The translations under genes were made by a program, and so were the position numbers. A model generated the notes under the pieces. The model saw only the letters and a program-made list of their open reading frames with translations, was not told the origin of the DNA and ran no database searches. From Cypionkella sp049896245 (GTDB lineage Bacteria > Pseudomonadota > Alphaproteobacteria > Rhodobacterales > Rhodobacteraceae), in assembly GCF_049896245.1 (NCBI RefSeq), contig NZ_JAFCTX010000020.1, positions 1 through 64,000 of the forward strand: a stretch of DNA of 64,000 nucleotides, written 5' to 3'. How positions within the stretch are numbered: the stretch's first letter is position 1; each line of letters opens with the position of its first letter. This document shows positions 18,089 to 26,049 of this stretch, piece by piece.

Positions 18089-18337
18089 ATGGACAAGACG
18101 ATGACCGCCATGACGAGCCGCCGCGCCACTGACAACACCAAAACCCTGAATGCCTTCCTCGCCGCCAAACGCGAGATCGACCACATGTTGGCACGCATCA
18201 AGACCCTCAGCGATGACCATTTCGAGACCCACCCCGACGCGATCAACTGGGGCGATGTTGGCACGCTGAACCATTATTCCAGCCTGCTGCGCCAGATCAC
18301 TGACAGCGCCTTCAGAGAGGGCGAATTCGCAAAGTGA
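18089..18337 (+). CDS. Small hypothetical protein of the DUF3489 cassette
   Basis: The 82-residue, charged, helical protein (AFLAAKREIDHMLARIKTLSDDHFE) has no motif I recognise. It is the first of four plus-strand small genes leading to the DUF3489 gene, and it diverges from the terminase-like gene. A SAM of related small genes is common in mobile regions of this family, but the function is unknown. Confidence 0.6.
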   Translation: MDKTMTAMTSRRATDNTKTLNAFLAAKREIDHMLARIKTLSDDHFETHPDAINWGDVGTLNHYSSLLRQITDSAFREGEFAK

Positions 18338-18425
18338 TGCAGGCCCACCCCGGCCAAGCCCCGCGATGGCGGGGCTTGCTTGCATAGAAGGACCGCAATC
18401 TGCGCGCCCGAACCAAGGAATACCA

Positions 18426-18650
18426 ATGTCCTATCAGACCTTGCTACGCGAACTGGCGCCCAGCCTGAATCCCGCTGGGATCGAGGCATCGATGCGCCTG
18501 CACTACGGCACCCTGAACCATCTTCCGCGCAAAACCTTTGTGGCGGAGGCCAAGCTTGCCGCCGATCTGGAGGTCCAGTCGCCCGGGATCCTGCGCAAGA
18601 TCGCGGAGAGCATGGGCATGGCGGACGACTTCGCCAAGTGGGAGGCCTGA
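18426..18650 (+). CDS. Small hypothetical protein
   Basis: The 74-residue product (MSYQTLLRELAPSLNPAGIE ... GILRKIAESMGMADDFAKWE) starts at ATG 18426 after a caaggaa site. I recognise no domain. It lies 3 nt upstream of the next small gene and is part of the same cassette. Confidence 0.6.
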   Translation: MSYQTLLRELAPSLNPAGIEASMRLHYGTLNHLPRKTFVAEAKLAADLEVQSPGILRKIAESMGMADDFAKWEA

Positions 18651-18653
18651 GCC

Positions 18654-18878
18654 ATGCCGCTTGACCCGGCCCAGCGCCATCAGATCGAACAGTACGGCCT
18701 TACCTCCGCATGGGAGGCAGAACGCCGCGCCGCCTGCGACGAGGCCGTCGCGCTCTTGCGCGAGATCAACAATCTGGAACGCGACGACGATGGCGGCGTG
18801 ATCATTGGTGCCGATGCCGACGGCCACAACGATCTCTCGTCGCGCATCGCCACCTTCCTTGCCGAACATTACCAGTGA
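18654..18878 (+). CDS. Small hypothetical protein
   Basis: The 74-residue acidic protein (IEQYGLTSAWEAERRAACDEAVALL, then NNLERDDDGGVIIGADADGHNDLS) has no known domain. It sits between the preceding small gene (3-nt gap) and the DUF3489 gene (12-nt gap with a gaaaggaa site), so the three are probably co-transcribed. Confidence 0.6.
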   Translation: MPLDPAQRHQIEQYGLTSAWEAERRAACDEAVALLREINNLERDDDGGVIIGADADGHNDLSSRIATFLAEHYQ

Positions 18879-18890
18879 AAGGAACCCTCC

Positions 18891-19433
18891 ATGATCAAAC
18901 TCACTGAAACCCAGACTAATATCCTGACCGCTGGGGCCAAGCGGCCTGAAAATATCGCCATGCCGCTGCCGAAGGGGCTGGCTGGTGCGGCGGCGAAGAT
19001 GGCAATCACGAAAATGCTCGAACGCGGCTGGCTGCAAGAAGTTGATGCCAACCTGCGCCGGGGCGAACCGCTTTGGCGCGAAACCGGCGACGGCCATGGC
19101 ACCACGCTGGTGGTCACAGACGCAGGCCTGTTCGCCATCGGGATCGAGCCGATTATGGCGCAGGCGATGGCGGCCATCCGCAAACACGCAGATGCGATGC
19201 CGGAAGCAAAGCTGCCGACCCAGCGCGCAGGCACAAAGCAGGCGATGCTGATCGCGCTGCTTCAGGCGCCCGAAGGTGCCACAATGGACGCGATGATTAC
19301 AGCCACTAACTGGAAGCCTCATACCTTGCGCGGGGCCATGTCGGGGGCGTTGGGCAAGAAGCTGGGGATTATCGTGACTTCGGCGAAGGAAGGGGGCCGG
19401 GGGCGGGTGTATCGGATCAGCGAACCCGGCTAG
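18891..19433 (+). CDS. DUF3489-domain protein
   Basis: The 180-residue protein has an N-terminal winged-helix-like half (LTETQTNILTAGAKRPEN) and a C-terminal DUF3489 domain (LLQAPEGATMDAMITATNWKPHTLRGAMSGALGKK) ending in GRGRVYRI. DUF3489 resembles a small DNA-binding helix-turn-helix and occurs on mobile elements in alphaproteobacteria; the biochemical role is unknown. A broken copy of its tail lies at 17196-17340. Confidence 0.8.
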   Translation: MIKLTETQTNILTAGAKRPENIAMPLPKGLAGAAAKMAITKMLERGWLQEVDANLRRGEPLWRETGDGHGTTLVVTDAGLFAIGIEPIMAQAMAAIRKHADAMPEAKLPTQRAGTKQAMLIALLQAPEGATMDAMITATNWKPHTLRGAMSGALGKKLGIIVTSAKEGGRGRVYRISEPG

Positions 19434-19531
19434 AATTGCCCCATGATCGCTCTGAGCCCAAAGCGGACTTCATTTTGTCCTTCTTGGACCTCTGACAGGG
19501 CTACCAGTGCGGTGCCGGTACGAAATTGCGA

Positions 19532-20404
19532 TCAACTTGGATTGCGTGCGGATATCACCCACGACGAGGTGGGTGCCCAAATGCCATGCCCGTCCCGTTC
19601 CTGGCTCTCGAAGAAGGTGCGCATCTCGCTCTCGATCTCTGGACGCTTGGCCTCGGCCAACTCGCTACCGGCTTCGCGGAAGACCTCGCCCCTTGGACCG
19701 ATGGCCAACGCGAATGCGATGCATTCTTCCGGGGTTGTGCCGACCATGATCTTTTCGTCCACACGGGTGAAAGTGAAATCCTCGTAACCAGCACTCTTCA
19801 TCATCAGGTCCGACGTCTCTTGATTGCCCATCGAGAACGGGCCGGGCCCGCAGGTGTCGGCGTCTGCGCCCGGCGGCGGAAGATGCCGAAGGGTGATGTC
19901 CTTTGCTTTCTGCCATGCCGGATTGTCTTCGCGCCGACGCCAGACGATATGGGTAATCTGCCCTCTCGGCTTGAGCGCCTTACGCATCCGTCGCAGGGCA
20001 GCCACAGGGTTTGTGAAGAACATCGTGCCAAAACGCGCAACCACATAGTCGAACTCATTCTCGGGCAGAGCGACTTCGGCATCACCCCGCGAGAACTGGA
20101 CGTTTGAAAGTCCTTTTGCGGCAGCGTCCTTCCTGGCCTCTTGCAGGAATGCTTCGACGCAATCAATGCCGACGACGCGCCCATCGGGTCCGACAACCTC
20201 TGCCACTTGGAGCGTCATGTCTCCCCAGCCACAGCCGACATCCAGCACTGACATCCCCTTTTTGATTGGCAAGTTCGGCAACACTGCAGCGGAGTGCCGA
20301 GACAGGCCGCCTTGAAGGATATGACGGTATTTTGTAAACTTTGGCTCAAGAACGGAGTTCCAGAATTTCACGAACTCAGTGTCTGCGGAACCGTCGAAGT
20401 CCAT
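19532..20404 (-). CDS. UbiE-like SAM-dependent methyltransferase
   Basis: The 290-residue protein has motif I VLDVGCGWGDMTLQVAE near residue 54, VVGIDCVEAFL, and ALKPRGQITHIVWRRRE, a class I small-molecule methyltransferase. The N-terminus (FVKFWNSVLEPKFTKYRHILQGGL) suggests a lipophilic or quinone-like substrate, but this is inference. It stands alone, inside the island but not phage-like, and may be cargo. Confidence 0.85.
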   Translation of the reverse strand: MDFDGSADTEFVKFWNSVLEPKFTKYRHILQGGLSRHSAAVLPNLPIKKGMSVLDVGCGWGDMTLQVAEVVGPDGRVVGIDCVEAFLQEARKDAAAKGLSNVQFSRGDAEVALPENEFDYVVARFGTMFFTNPVAALRRMRKALKPRGQITHIVWRRREDNPAWQKAKDITLRHLPPPGADADTCGPGPFSMGNQETSDLMMKSAGYEDFTFTRVDEKIMVGTTPEECIAFALAIGPRGEVFREAGSELAEAKRPEIESEMRTFFESQERDGHGIWAPTSSWVISARNPS

Positions 20405-20782
20405 GGCTGCCTCCCGGTCATTTCGCTTGCGAGACTAGCACGGAACGGCCTTCGCACCAAATTGAAAACCCAGATAGGCCATCCCCTTCGATTTCGGTCT
20501 GGCGGACCAAACTATAGATCACAATGCCTAGCTCAAGAAATGCAAATGCATGAACGCATAGGTCCGCCTTGTCCGCATACCGCAAGCACGGCGATCACTG
20601 CAGATTTGAATAGCCGAACCTGATCAGGCTGGCGGCGATTTTTTTGGGCAGGCTCGACCCCATGCCGCAAGAATTTGCAAGCACGTCAGGTCAGCCGCTC
20701 GAGGGTCCAAGCCCCGATCCAGCTCGGCACGAAAACCTAGCCAATGTGGAGACATTTCCCGGTTTTGAGGCCGTCTGGAAGC
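20405..20782. other. Non-coding stretch upstream of the iteron array
   Basis: I see no credible gene here. A minus-strand frame at 20624-20878 reads through the repeats and looks artefactual. The sequence has lower GC than its neighbours and probably includes the promoter of the methyltransferase near 20405-20500. Confidence 0.45.
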
Positions 20783-20946
20783 TTGGATTTGGCGGGGTGG
20801 ATTTGACCAAGTGGATTTGACCAAGTGGATTTGGCAAACTGGATTTGGTGGATTTGACAAAAGAATCCAGCAGTCCAAAGTCGTGATTATATAAGATATT
20901 GATATTTATAGATTTACTGGCCGATACCTCTGCTAGGTGGATTTGG
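20783..20946. repeat. 14-bp tandem iterons followed by an AT-rich tract (possible replication origin)
   Basis: Units built on ggatttg start at exact 14-bp steps: 20785, 20799, 20813, 20827 and 20841. Further copies lie at 20850 and 20939. The best unit is gtggatttgaccaa, present twice in a row. Directly downstream, 20884-20918 is almost pure A/T (attatataagatattgat and onward). Direct repeats beside an AT-rich unwinding region is the layout of iteron-type plasmid or phage origins; a role is inferred. Confidence 0.6.
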
Positions 20947-21091
20947 GTGGATTGCCCGGTGAAAATGCCTGTCGCTAGCGAAATGCCGCGCTGCGCCCCC
21001 CCGCATACAAACCGGGCCGGGGAGGAACCATGCCAGGGGGGAGGGTCTCAGTTGCCGACGGGTTGCGGCTTGGCCTGACCAATAGGTCTGA
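20947..21091. other. Short non-coding gap
   Basis: No gene is visible between the last iteron-like unit and the helicase remnant. Runs of c and g around 20990-21050 carry no clear hairpin-plus-T terminator. Confidence 0.4.
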
Positions 21092-21430
21092 TCAAGACCC
21101 TTTCAGGAAATCGTCGACAAACTCGGAGACCGGCGCGGTGCCCGTGACAAGAAGATGCTTGCGCGCACGGGTGCATGCCACATAGAGCAAGTGCCGTTCC
21201 GTGTTATAGACCTCTTCAAGGTCAGCATCATCAGCCACCGATTCAATGCGATCCGATTGGGGAATGACATCGTCGTCGCAGGCCATGACTACGACCGACC
21301 GGAATTCCAGACCCTTGGCGAAATGCATCGTGCTGATGGCGACAGCGCCATTCTCGACTTCGACCTTGTCGTTCAGTTCGACGGCACGCGCACCTGCCGC
21401 CTTCACCGCCGCCCGAGCGCGCTTCAGTTC
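21092..21430 (-). pseudogene. UvrD/PcrA-type helicase, C-terminal fragment
   Basis: The frame encodes only the last ~110 residues of a superfamily 1 helicase: AISTMHFAKGLEFRSVVVMACDD (motif V) and LLYVACTRARKHLLVTG (motif VI). Walker A and B and motifs III-IV are missing. Native-looking sequence (ELKRARAAVKAAG) continues upstream of the GTG at 21406 to about 21430, where it is fused to a methyltransferase fragment. Confidence 0.8.
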
Positions 21431-21645
21431 CGAGCATCCAAGCTCCGGAGATCATCCCAGATTGGCGCTGGGGCGAAGTATTCCGCGCGCTGGGCAGCGA
21501 TGAGGACGCCGCGAGGCCAATCTTCCCACTCGACGAAGACGCGGGTGTGGAAGCCTGGTTCGGCGAGCATGACGCCCAGATCCAAGCCTCCGCCGCCTGC
21601 GCAGAGGGATAATCCGTGCCGGGGACGTGACACCATGCCATTCAC
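21424..21645 (-). pseudogene. DNA cytosine-5 methyltransferase, N-terminal fragment
   Basis: The ~73-residue frame starts at ATG 21645, overlapping the upstream gene by 4 nt, and carries motif I of C5-methyltransferases (LSLCAGGGGLDLG) with VFVEWEDWPRGVLIA. It ends at 21424 after DDLRSLDARN, where helicase sequence begins, so the catalytic PC motif and target-recognition domain are lost. A related gene begins at 63795. Confidence 0.75.
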
Positions 21646-22612
21646 CGCACTCCCCGCATCCGGAGCCGTTCGGGCGTGACGAGGCCATGGGCCAGCATGA
21701 CGTCCCGGATGCTGTTGGTGATCGAGCTGACGGGCACATAGCCATCGGAGTTGACCATCTTGGCGTAAATCACCGCCTTTTCGGCGCAGCTGAGGGGCGG
21801 CGTCACGTCGACCTTGCGCCGCCGCTTGGCCTTTCCGGCACTGGCGGCCGTGACTGCCTTCTGCGCATCGCGCTGGGCGGCGCGTTCCATGAACCGGTCG
21901 AGCGCTTTGGGCCCATCGGGCGGAATGGGATGATCTGCCCGGCTCTCGGTGGCGGTCTCGATGATCCGGACTTCGCTCAACCCAAGGTCATCCCGCCAGC
22001 GCTGCACATGGAGCCGCGCTGGCCAGCCCTGCCACCAGGCTGGGAGGCTGGCGTTTGCAGCGAAGCCCAGCGCGCCCAACAGCTCTGCGAAAAACCGATC
22101 AAAATCAGCATCGCGCGCTTGCGCATCCTCCTCCTCCTTTACAGGTTTACTTAGGGGTTCTCTTACAAGGTTAATCTCCGGATTCCGGAGATGGCTTTGG
22201 GCAAAATCCGGAGATGGCTTTGCTGAAAATCCGGAGATGGCTCCATGTCCGGATTCCGGAGATGGCTTGTCGCCTTGTTCCTCGTCCGTTCCCGCAAAGC
22301 CGTCTCCGGTTTCCGGAGATGGTTCTGGTGGGAAACCATCCTCAAACCCCAGGATGTAACGTGTCGCCAAGCGCTTGTGGGTGTGGGGATGCTCTGTGCC
22401 CGAACGCGGTGGATCAGGCGCAGTTCCTGCAGCCTGAAGAGGTGTTCGTTCAGGGCTGAGATCGACATTTCCGCATCGTCTGCCAGCCGCGCCTGCGTCG
22501 GGAAGCAGCCGAAGTCGGGGTTGTGCCGGTCGCACAGAAACCACAGCACGATTTTGGTGGCAGGCTTAAGCCCACGCTGCTGGATTGCCCAGACGGTTGC
22601 CTTGTGGCTCAT
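21642..22612 (-). pseudogene. Lambda-O-like helix-turn-helix replication protein, one-base frameshift near 22405
   Basis: The N-terminal ~70 residues (from ATG 22612) form an HTH_36-type winged helix: LKPATKIVLWFLCDRHNPDFG, QARLADDAEMSISALNEHLFRLQELRLIHR. The frame then shifts; adding one C after LIHR restores an open 323-residue frame into RSGTEHPHTHKRLATRYILGFE and a C-terminal helical domain (DFDRFFAELLGALGFAAN ... KAVIYAKMVNSDGYVPVSS). The middle is low-complexity and contains DNA iterons. Gene order (HTH domain, iterons, AT-richer tract, C-terminal domain) matches phage lambda O. It overlaps VRR-NUC by 4 nt. Confidence 0.65.
22176..22322. repeat. Iteron cluster tccggagatgg inside the lambda-O-like gene
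   Basis: Five copies of tccggagatgg lie at 22184, 22207, 22230, 22255 and 22312, the first four spaced 23, 23 and 25 bp, about two helical turns. Two copies are preceded by an inverted partner (tctccgg at 22176-22182 and near 22303), making palindromes. Just left of the array, 22130-22180 is richer in A/T than its surroundings. This looks like an origin recognised by the protein that the gene encodes. Confidence 0.6.
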
Positions 22613-23001
22613 GGTGCCACCCTCTGCGCTGGGCGCGCACGGCTGGAGAAGCCATGATCCGCCAGTGCACCCAGCGCATCGTCAAGGCTGCGGACCAGCG
22701 CCCAGCCGAAACCTTGTGCCAGCACGGCATCGCGAAACGCTTCCTGATCCGGGCGCAGGCGGCCTTTCGGTGCCTTCAGTTCAAGGAACAGGACGCGCCC
22801 GTCGTGAAGCACCATCAGATCGGCGAAGCCCGCATGCACGCCCATGCCGACCAGGATCGCCTGACGCTTGGCACCGCGGGGCCCGGCTTCGGTCACCTCA
22901 TTGGCGCAGTGATGGATGATGGCCGTGCGGGGCAGGGCGAAGCGCAGCGCCTGAACCACGGCGCGTTGCAGGTCGGCCTCGGGTGTGCGGCACCGGGTCA
23001 T
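22609..23001 (-). CDS. VRR-NUC domain nuclease
   Basis: The 130-residue protein matches the VRR-NUC (PD-(D/E)XK) family of phage nucleases: EADLQRAVVQALRF near the start, GFADLMVLHDGRVLFLELKAPKGRL (catalytic Asp and ExK) near residue 60, then DQEAFRDAVLAQGF. Such small forms often act in phage replication or recombination. It overlaps both neighbours by 4 nt (23001/22998 and 22612/22609), so it belongs to a minus-strand early operon. Confidence 0.85.
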   Translation of the reverse strand: MTRCRTPEADLQRAVVQALRFALPRTAIIHHCANEVTEAGPRGAKRQAILVGMGVHAGFADLMVLHDGRVLFLELKAPKGRLRPDQEAFRDAVLAQGFGWALVRSLDDALGALADHGFSSRARPAQRVAP

Positions 23002-23240
23002 AGCCTGGCCCTCCGGTCGGCGTCCTCGCGCTGGGCGCGGCGCACCGGCCGCCGCGCGTCGATCACCAACAGCAACACCCGGGCATCCTTGCGCTCGGCT
23101 TCGGTTTCGCCATGGGTAACGAGGACATTGCAGGCCAAACCGATCAGGTGATCGCTATGATGGGCGACATCAGCGATGACGGCGCGGGCCTCGGCGACAC
23201 GGTCAGCGGGCCAGCTAGAAATGCGGGATTGCGCGATCAT
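22998..23240 (-). CDS. Small hypothetical phage protein
   Basis: The 80-residue product from ATG 23240 (MIAQSRISSWPADRVAEARAV ... RKDARVLLLVIDARRPVRRA) has no domain I recognise. The arginine-rich C-terminus might bind nucleic acid. It overlaps the excisionase-like gene and VRR-NUC by 4 nt each. Confidence 0.6.
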   Translation of the reverse strand: MIAQSRISSWPADRVAEARAVIADVAHHSDHLIGLACNVLVTHGETEAERKDARVLLLVIDARRPVRRAQREDADRRARL

Positions 23241-23485
23241 GGCCGCCCCCGCACTTTGCGCACGGGATGCACCTGTTCCTGCGCCCTGATCCAATCCTGC
23301 ACCGATGCGCGCCGGTACAGAGCCTTTCGCCCTATGCGTGTGCAAGGCGGCCCGACCCGCCGTGCTTCCCATCTGGCGAGCGTGTCGGACGTGAGTCCCA
23401 GCTCGCCTGCGAGCTGCTCCCGGCTGATCCAGCCGGCCAAAAGGTTCAGCGGCTCAAATGCCGCCTCGGGTTGGGGGTGTGTCAT
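23237..23485 (-). CDS. Excisionase/AlpA-like helix-turn-helix protein
   Basis: The 82-residue protein starts at ATG 23485 with a ggag site 7 nt upstream. It has a MerR-type helix-turn-helix (WISREQLAGELGLTSDTLARWEARRVGPPCTRIGRKALYRRASVQDW), the fold of phage excisionases and AlpA regulators. It heads the minus-strand operon xis-like, hypothetical, VRR-NUC, O-like, methyltransferase. A 34-bp repeat shared with the integrase upstream region lies 59 nt before its start. Confidence 0.75.
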   Translation of the reverse strand: MTHPQPEAAFEPLNLLAGWISREQLAGELGLTSDTLARWEARRVGPPCTRIGRKALYRRASVQDWIRAQEQVHPVRKVRGRP

Positions 23486-23543
23486 GAACTGCTCCGATTT
23501 CTTCCCGCCCTCTTTCTGGGGCAGGGTCAGGAAAGCAGATCGC

Positions 23544-23577
23544 GAGGGGCGGAATACAGGCAGAGACCGGAATTGAA
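23544..23577. repeat. 34-bp direct repeat, copy A
   Basis: The block from gaggggcggaatacagg to accggaattgaa is identical to 26050-26083. This copy lies upstream of the excisionase-like gene. The two copies bracket 2.5 kb with the integrase, so they may be attachment-type repeats or a duplicated promoter/operator. Confidence 0.8.
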
Positions 23578-23929
23578 ACCCACAAGTCAATTCCACCCCT
23601 TGTTTCATTGATGTTTCAGGCAAGCGGCACCAAAGAAGAGGCCGGGCCCGCCGCCACCGGGAGCCTCGTAATCGCGTGCAAAAGCGCCGGTCACGGGGCG
23701 GCAATGCGCTATCCTACCCGGCAGGTCGCATCGACTGGCGTTCGGGGGTGTTCGCCGGTTTTCTGGGGGGTGGAATTGCCGGAATGACCGGTTTCGGTAG
23801 CGTTCCGCCGACGTTCGACTGTGCTCGCCGGAACCCCTCTTGTGGAAGCGGAACCACATGAAATTGATGTTGCAGACTCGCCCTGCGGCTGCGTAAGCTT
23901 GCCGTGAGCAGTCAACGAGAATCAAAAAA
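23578..23929. other. Non-coding stretch, possible regulatory region
   Basis: No recognisable gene. Overlapping frames on both strands are not family-like. GC falls toward the right end, where a run of A (23924-23930) precedes a 27-codon frame. Confidence 0.4.
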
Positions 23930-24013
23930 ATGAAGAGGCGCCAGGTGTCTTCACCCAACGAGGTGAAGCGCTGGCTTACAGGCAGTTTTACTCGACGACA
24001 TGCTCTGTACTGA
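23930..24013 (+). CDS. Possible 27-codon leader peptide
   Basis: ATG 23930 opens a 27-codon frame (MKRRQVSSPNEVKRWLTGSF...) that stops 5 nt before a terminator-like hairpin. There is no strong ribosome site. The layout of short frame, hairpin, then gene could be an attenuator, but the frame may be chance. Confidence 0.25.
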   Translation: MKRRQVSSPNEVKRWLTGSFTRRHALY

Positions 24014-24018
24014 GTCGC

Positions 24019-24047
24019 GCCCGCCTGCATGGCACAGCGGGCTTTTT
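24019..24047 (+). terminator. Intrinsic terminator-like hairpin
   Basis: gcccgc (24019-24024) pairs with gcgggc (24037-24042), with an inner tgc/gca pair, and is followed by ttttt (24043-24047). It lies 36 nt upstream of the next gene on the same strand. Confidence 0.6.
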
Positions 24048-24083
24048 AACCCGCGTCTGACGGCTTTGGCCGTGAGATTTCGC

Positions 24084-24710
24084 ATGTCAGATTGGAGTTC
24101 GTTGATGCCTTTGCCGCCTATCGCTTTCTATTCGATTTACGAGATTTCTGCGCGATGGGGCTGCCACCCGGCCGATGTCGCTGGCTGGGCTGTGGAGGGG
24201 CATCTCTAGGTGGTGGCGGGGATTGCGCCGGTCAGCTGCGGCGACGAGACCGTCGCGGGATTGGTCGAGGTTCCGATTGCGGAACTGATGCTGATGTTCC
24301 GCAGGTATGGGCCGAGCGATGAACAATGCCGGTTGAAACGGGTCAAGCCACCCGGTAGCAAAACCTGGCTGAAGGTGACCGACCCGCCCGATGGCCTGCC
24401 GATCCGATCATCTGATCTGCTGCTGGCGGCAGGTCCGTTGCAGCAGTTTGAAGAAGACCGCGACCTTTTACGCCGACCAGCGTCGAACACCGGTGCGAAC
24501 CCGCGTTATGATTGGGATGCAATGTATGCCTGGTTGACCAAGTACATCTTTGACAAGGGAGTGCCCGATTCCCAAACGGCGATGATCGCCTTGGTGCAGG
24601 AGTGGTTCGTTCAGAACTCGCGGTCGGGGGAAGTGCCCGATGAAAGTACGATCCGCAAACGGCTCACCGGCCTTTGGCGCAAACTGAAGGGCGAGGAACC
24701 GGTTGGATGA
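24084..24710 (+). pseudogene. Hypothetical protein interrupted by an in-frame TAG at 24207
   Basis: The frame from ATG 24084 (MSDWSSLMPLPPIAFYSIYEISARWGCHPADVAGWAVEGHL) meets TAG at 24207-24209 and continues in the same frame from 24210 with VVAGIAPVSCGDETVAGLVEVP to a stop at 24710. Together it is a ~207-residue protein: an N-terminal HTH-like part and a C-terminal part (DWDAMYAWLTKYIFDKGVPDSQ ... ESTIRKRLTGLWRKL). A single base change explains the stop. Function unknown; its end abuts the integrase end. Confidence 0.6.
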
Positions 24711-26009
24711 TCAGGCCGATTTTGGCAAGTCGGCGCTATCCTGCGCCGCGTCATGCACAAGGCGCGGCCGTGGGCGCAGGAGGTTGGCCACCGTGTCGAC
24801 CCCCGCCCGCAAAGGCGAATCCATCAGGTGGGCGTAGCGCTGCGTGGTCTGCATCTGGCTGTGGCCCAGAAGCTTGCCGATCATTTCCAGCGAGGCACCA
24901 CCGCTGACCAGCAGGGAAGCGAAGGTGTGGCGCAGGTCGTGGATGCGCAGATCGGGCAGCTTGGCATCCTTCTGAACTTTCATCCAGAACCGGCGAATTT
25001 CCCGCACCGGCTGGCCGATAGTCTCACCGGGAAACAGCCATGGATTGCCCCTCGGGACGACCAGTTGGCGCTGACGGACGATGGTCACCACCTCCTGCGA
25101 GATCGGGACTCGGTGGATCTTGCGCTGCTTGGTAGTCGCTGCGGGTTTCGACCAGATGACATAATCGAGATTGAACTGCTCAAACCGCGCCGTCCGCACC
25201 TCGCCCACACGAGCGCCGGTCAGCATGCACATCCGGATGATTGCCGCTGCGCGCTGATCCTCAGCGCTATCGAGAACGGCTGCGATCCGGGCCAGCTCGT
25301 CGGGCCCAAGAAAGCGTTCGCGCGCCTCTTCGATGCACCGGTGGAAGCCATGTGCGGGATTGTCGGCACGCCATTCCCATTCGATTGCCAGCGTGAACAT
25401 CTTGCGCAGCACCTCTCCCGTGCGGTTGGCCCGGATCGGGGTAGGCTTGAGCCCTTGGAGTTTGCGCGCGCGGTTGTTGGGCTTGTCCTTGCTGGGGCGC
25501 GGGCGGCCCTCGGCCACAAAATCGAGGAACTTTGCGACATCAGACTTGGTGATCTCGGTCACCAACTTGTTGCCCCAGGCCGGTTCAACCATCTTTTTCA
25601 GCATCGAGGTCTGGTCGGCGGCATTGTTTTTCGCGAGTTTGGGCAGATGCTCGGCGATGTAACGGTCGATCATGTCTTTGATGCGCGGGGCCCCACGAAA
25701 CTCCTCGCGTGTCGACAGTGGGTCAAGCCCCTCATCGATGGCGCGGCGCAGTTCCTTGGCCCGCTCTCGCGCTGCGGTCACGCTCCACTCCGGCCAGCGC
25801 CCGATGTTCATGCGCCGCTGCCGCCCCGCATGGCGGTAGTCGATGGTGAAGGTTCGTGCGCCCGAGGCCTGAATCCGGGCCGCGAAGCCGATCACCTCGG
25901 TGTCGAAAACCTGATAGCTGATCCCCGGCTTTGGTTCAGCATCGCGCAGGGCTTTCTCATTCAGTTTCAGTCGGTTGACCATGTGTCCGGACTCCTTGTC
26001 CCCCGACAC
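24711..26009 (-). CDS. Tyrosine-type site-specific integrase
   Basis: The protein (432 residues, or 423 from ATG 25982) has a DUF4102 N-terminal arm (LNEKALRDAEPKPGISYQVFDTEV), a core-binding domain from about residue 110, and a catalytic domain with Arg in TGARVGEV, HDLRHTF, LLGHSQMQTT and Tyr in QRYAHLMDSPLR. It is the P4/island type that usually inserts at tRNA 3' ends. All catalytic residues are present, so it may be active even though the nearby element is decayed. Confidence 0.93.
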   Translation of the reverse strand: MSGDKESGHMVNRLKLNEKALRDAEPKPGISYQVFDTEVIGFAARIQASGARTFTIDYRHAGRQRRMNIGRWPEWSVTAARERAKELRRAIDEGLDPLSTREEFRGAPRIKDMIDRYIAEHLPKLAKNNAADQTSMLKKMVEPAWGNKLVTEITKSDVAKFLDFVAEGRPRPSKDKPNNRARKLQGLKPTPIRANRTGEVLRKMFTLAIEWEWRADNPAHGFHRCIEEARERFLGPDELARIAAVLDSAEDQRAAAIIRMCMLTGARVGEVRTARFEQFNLDYVIWSKPAATTKQRKIHRVPISQEVVTIVRQRQLVVPRGNPWLFPGETIGQPVREIRRFWMKVQKDAKLPDLRIHDLRHTFASLLVSGGASLEMIGKLLGHSQMQTTQRYAHLMDSPLRAGVDTVANLLRPRPRLVHDAAQDSADLPKSA

Positions 26010-26049
26010 AGGCGTAGACCCGCGCGGTTATCAAGTCAGAGCACAGTCG

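Noticed and set aside
20624..20878. Minus-strand 84-codon frame
   Set aside because: It reads across the 14-bp iterons, which create the repeated peptide; no homology is evident.
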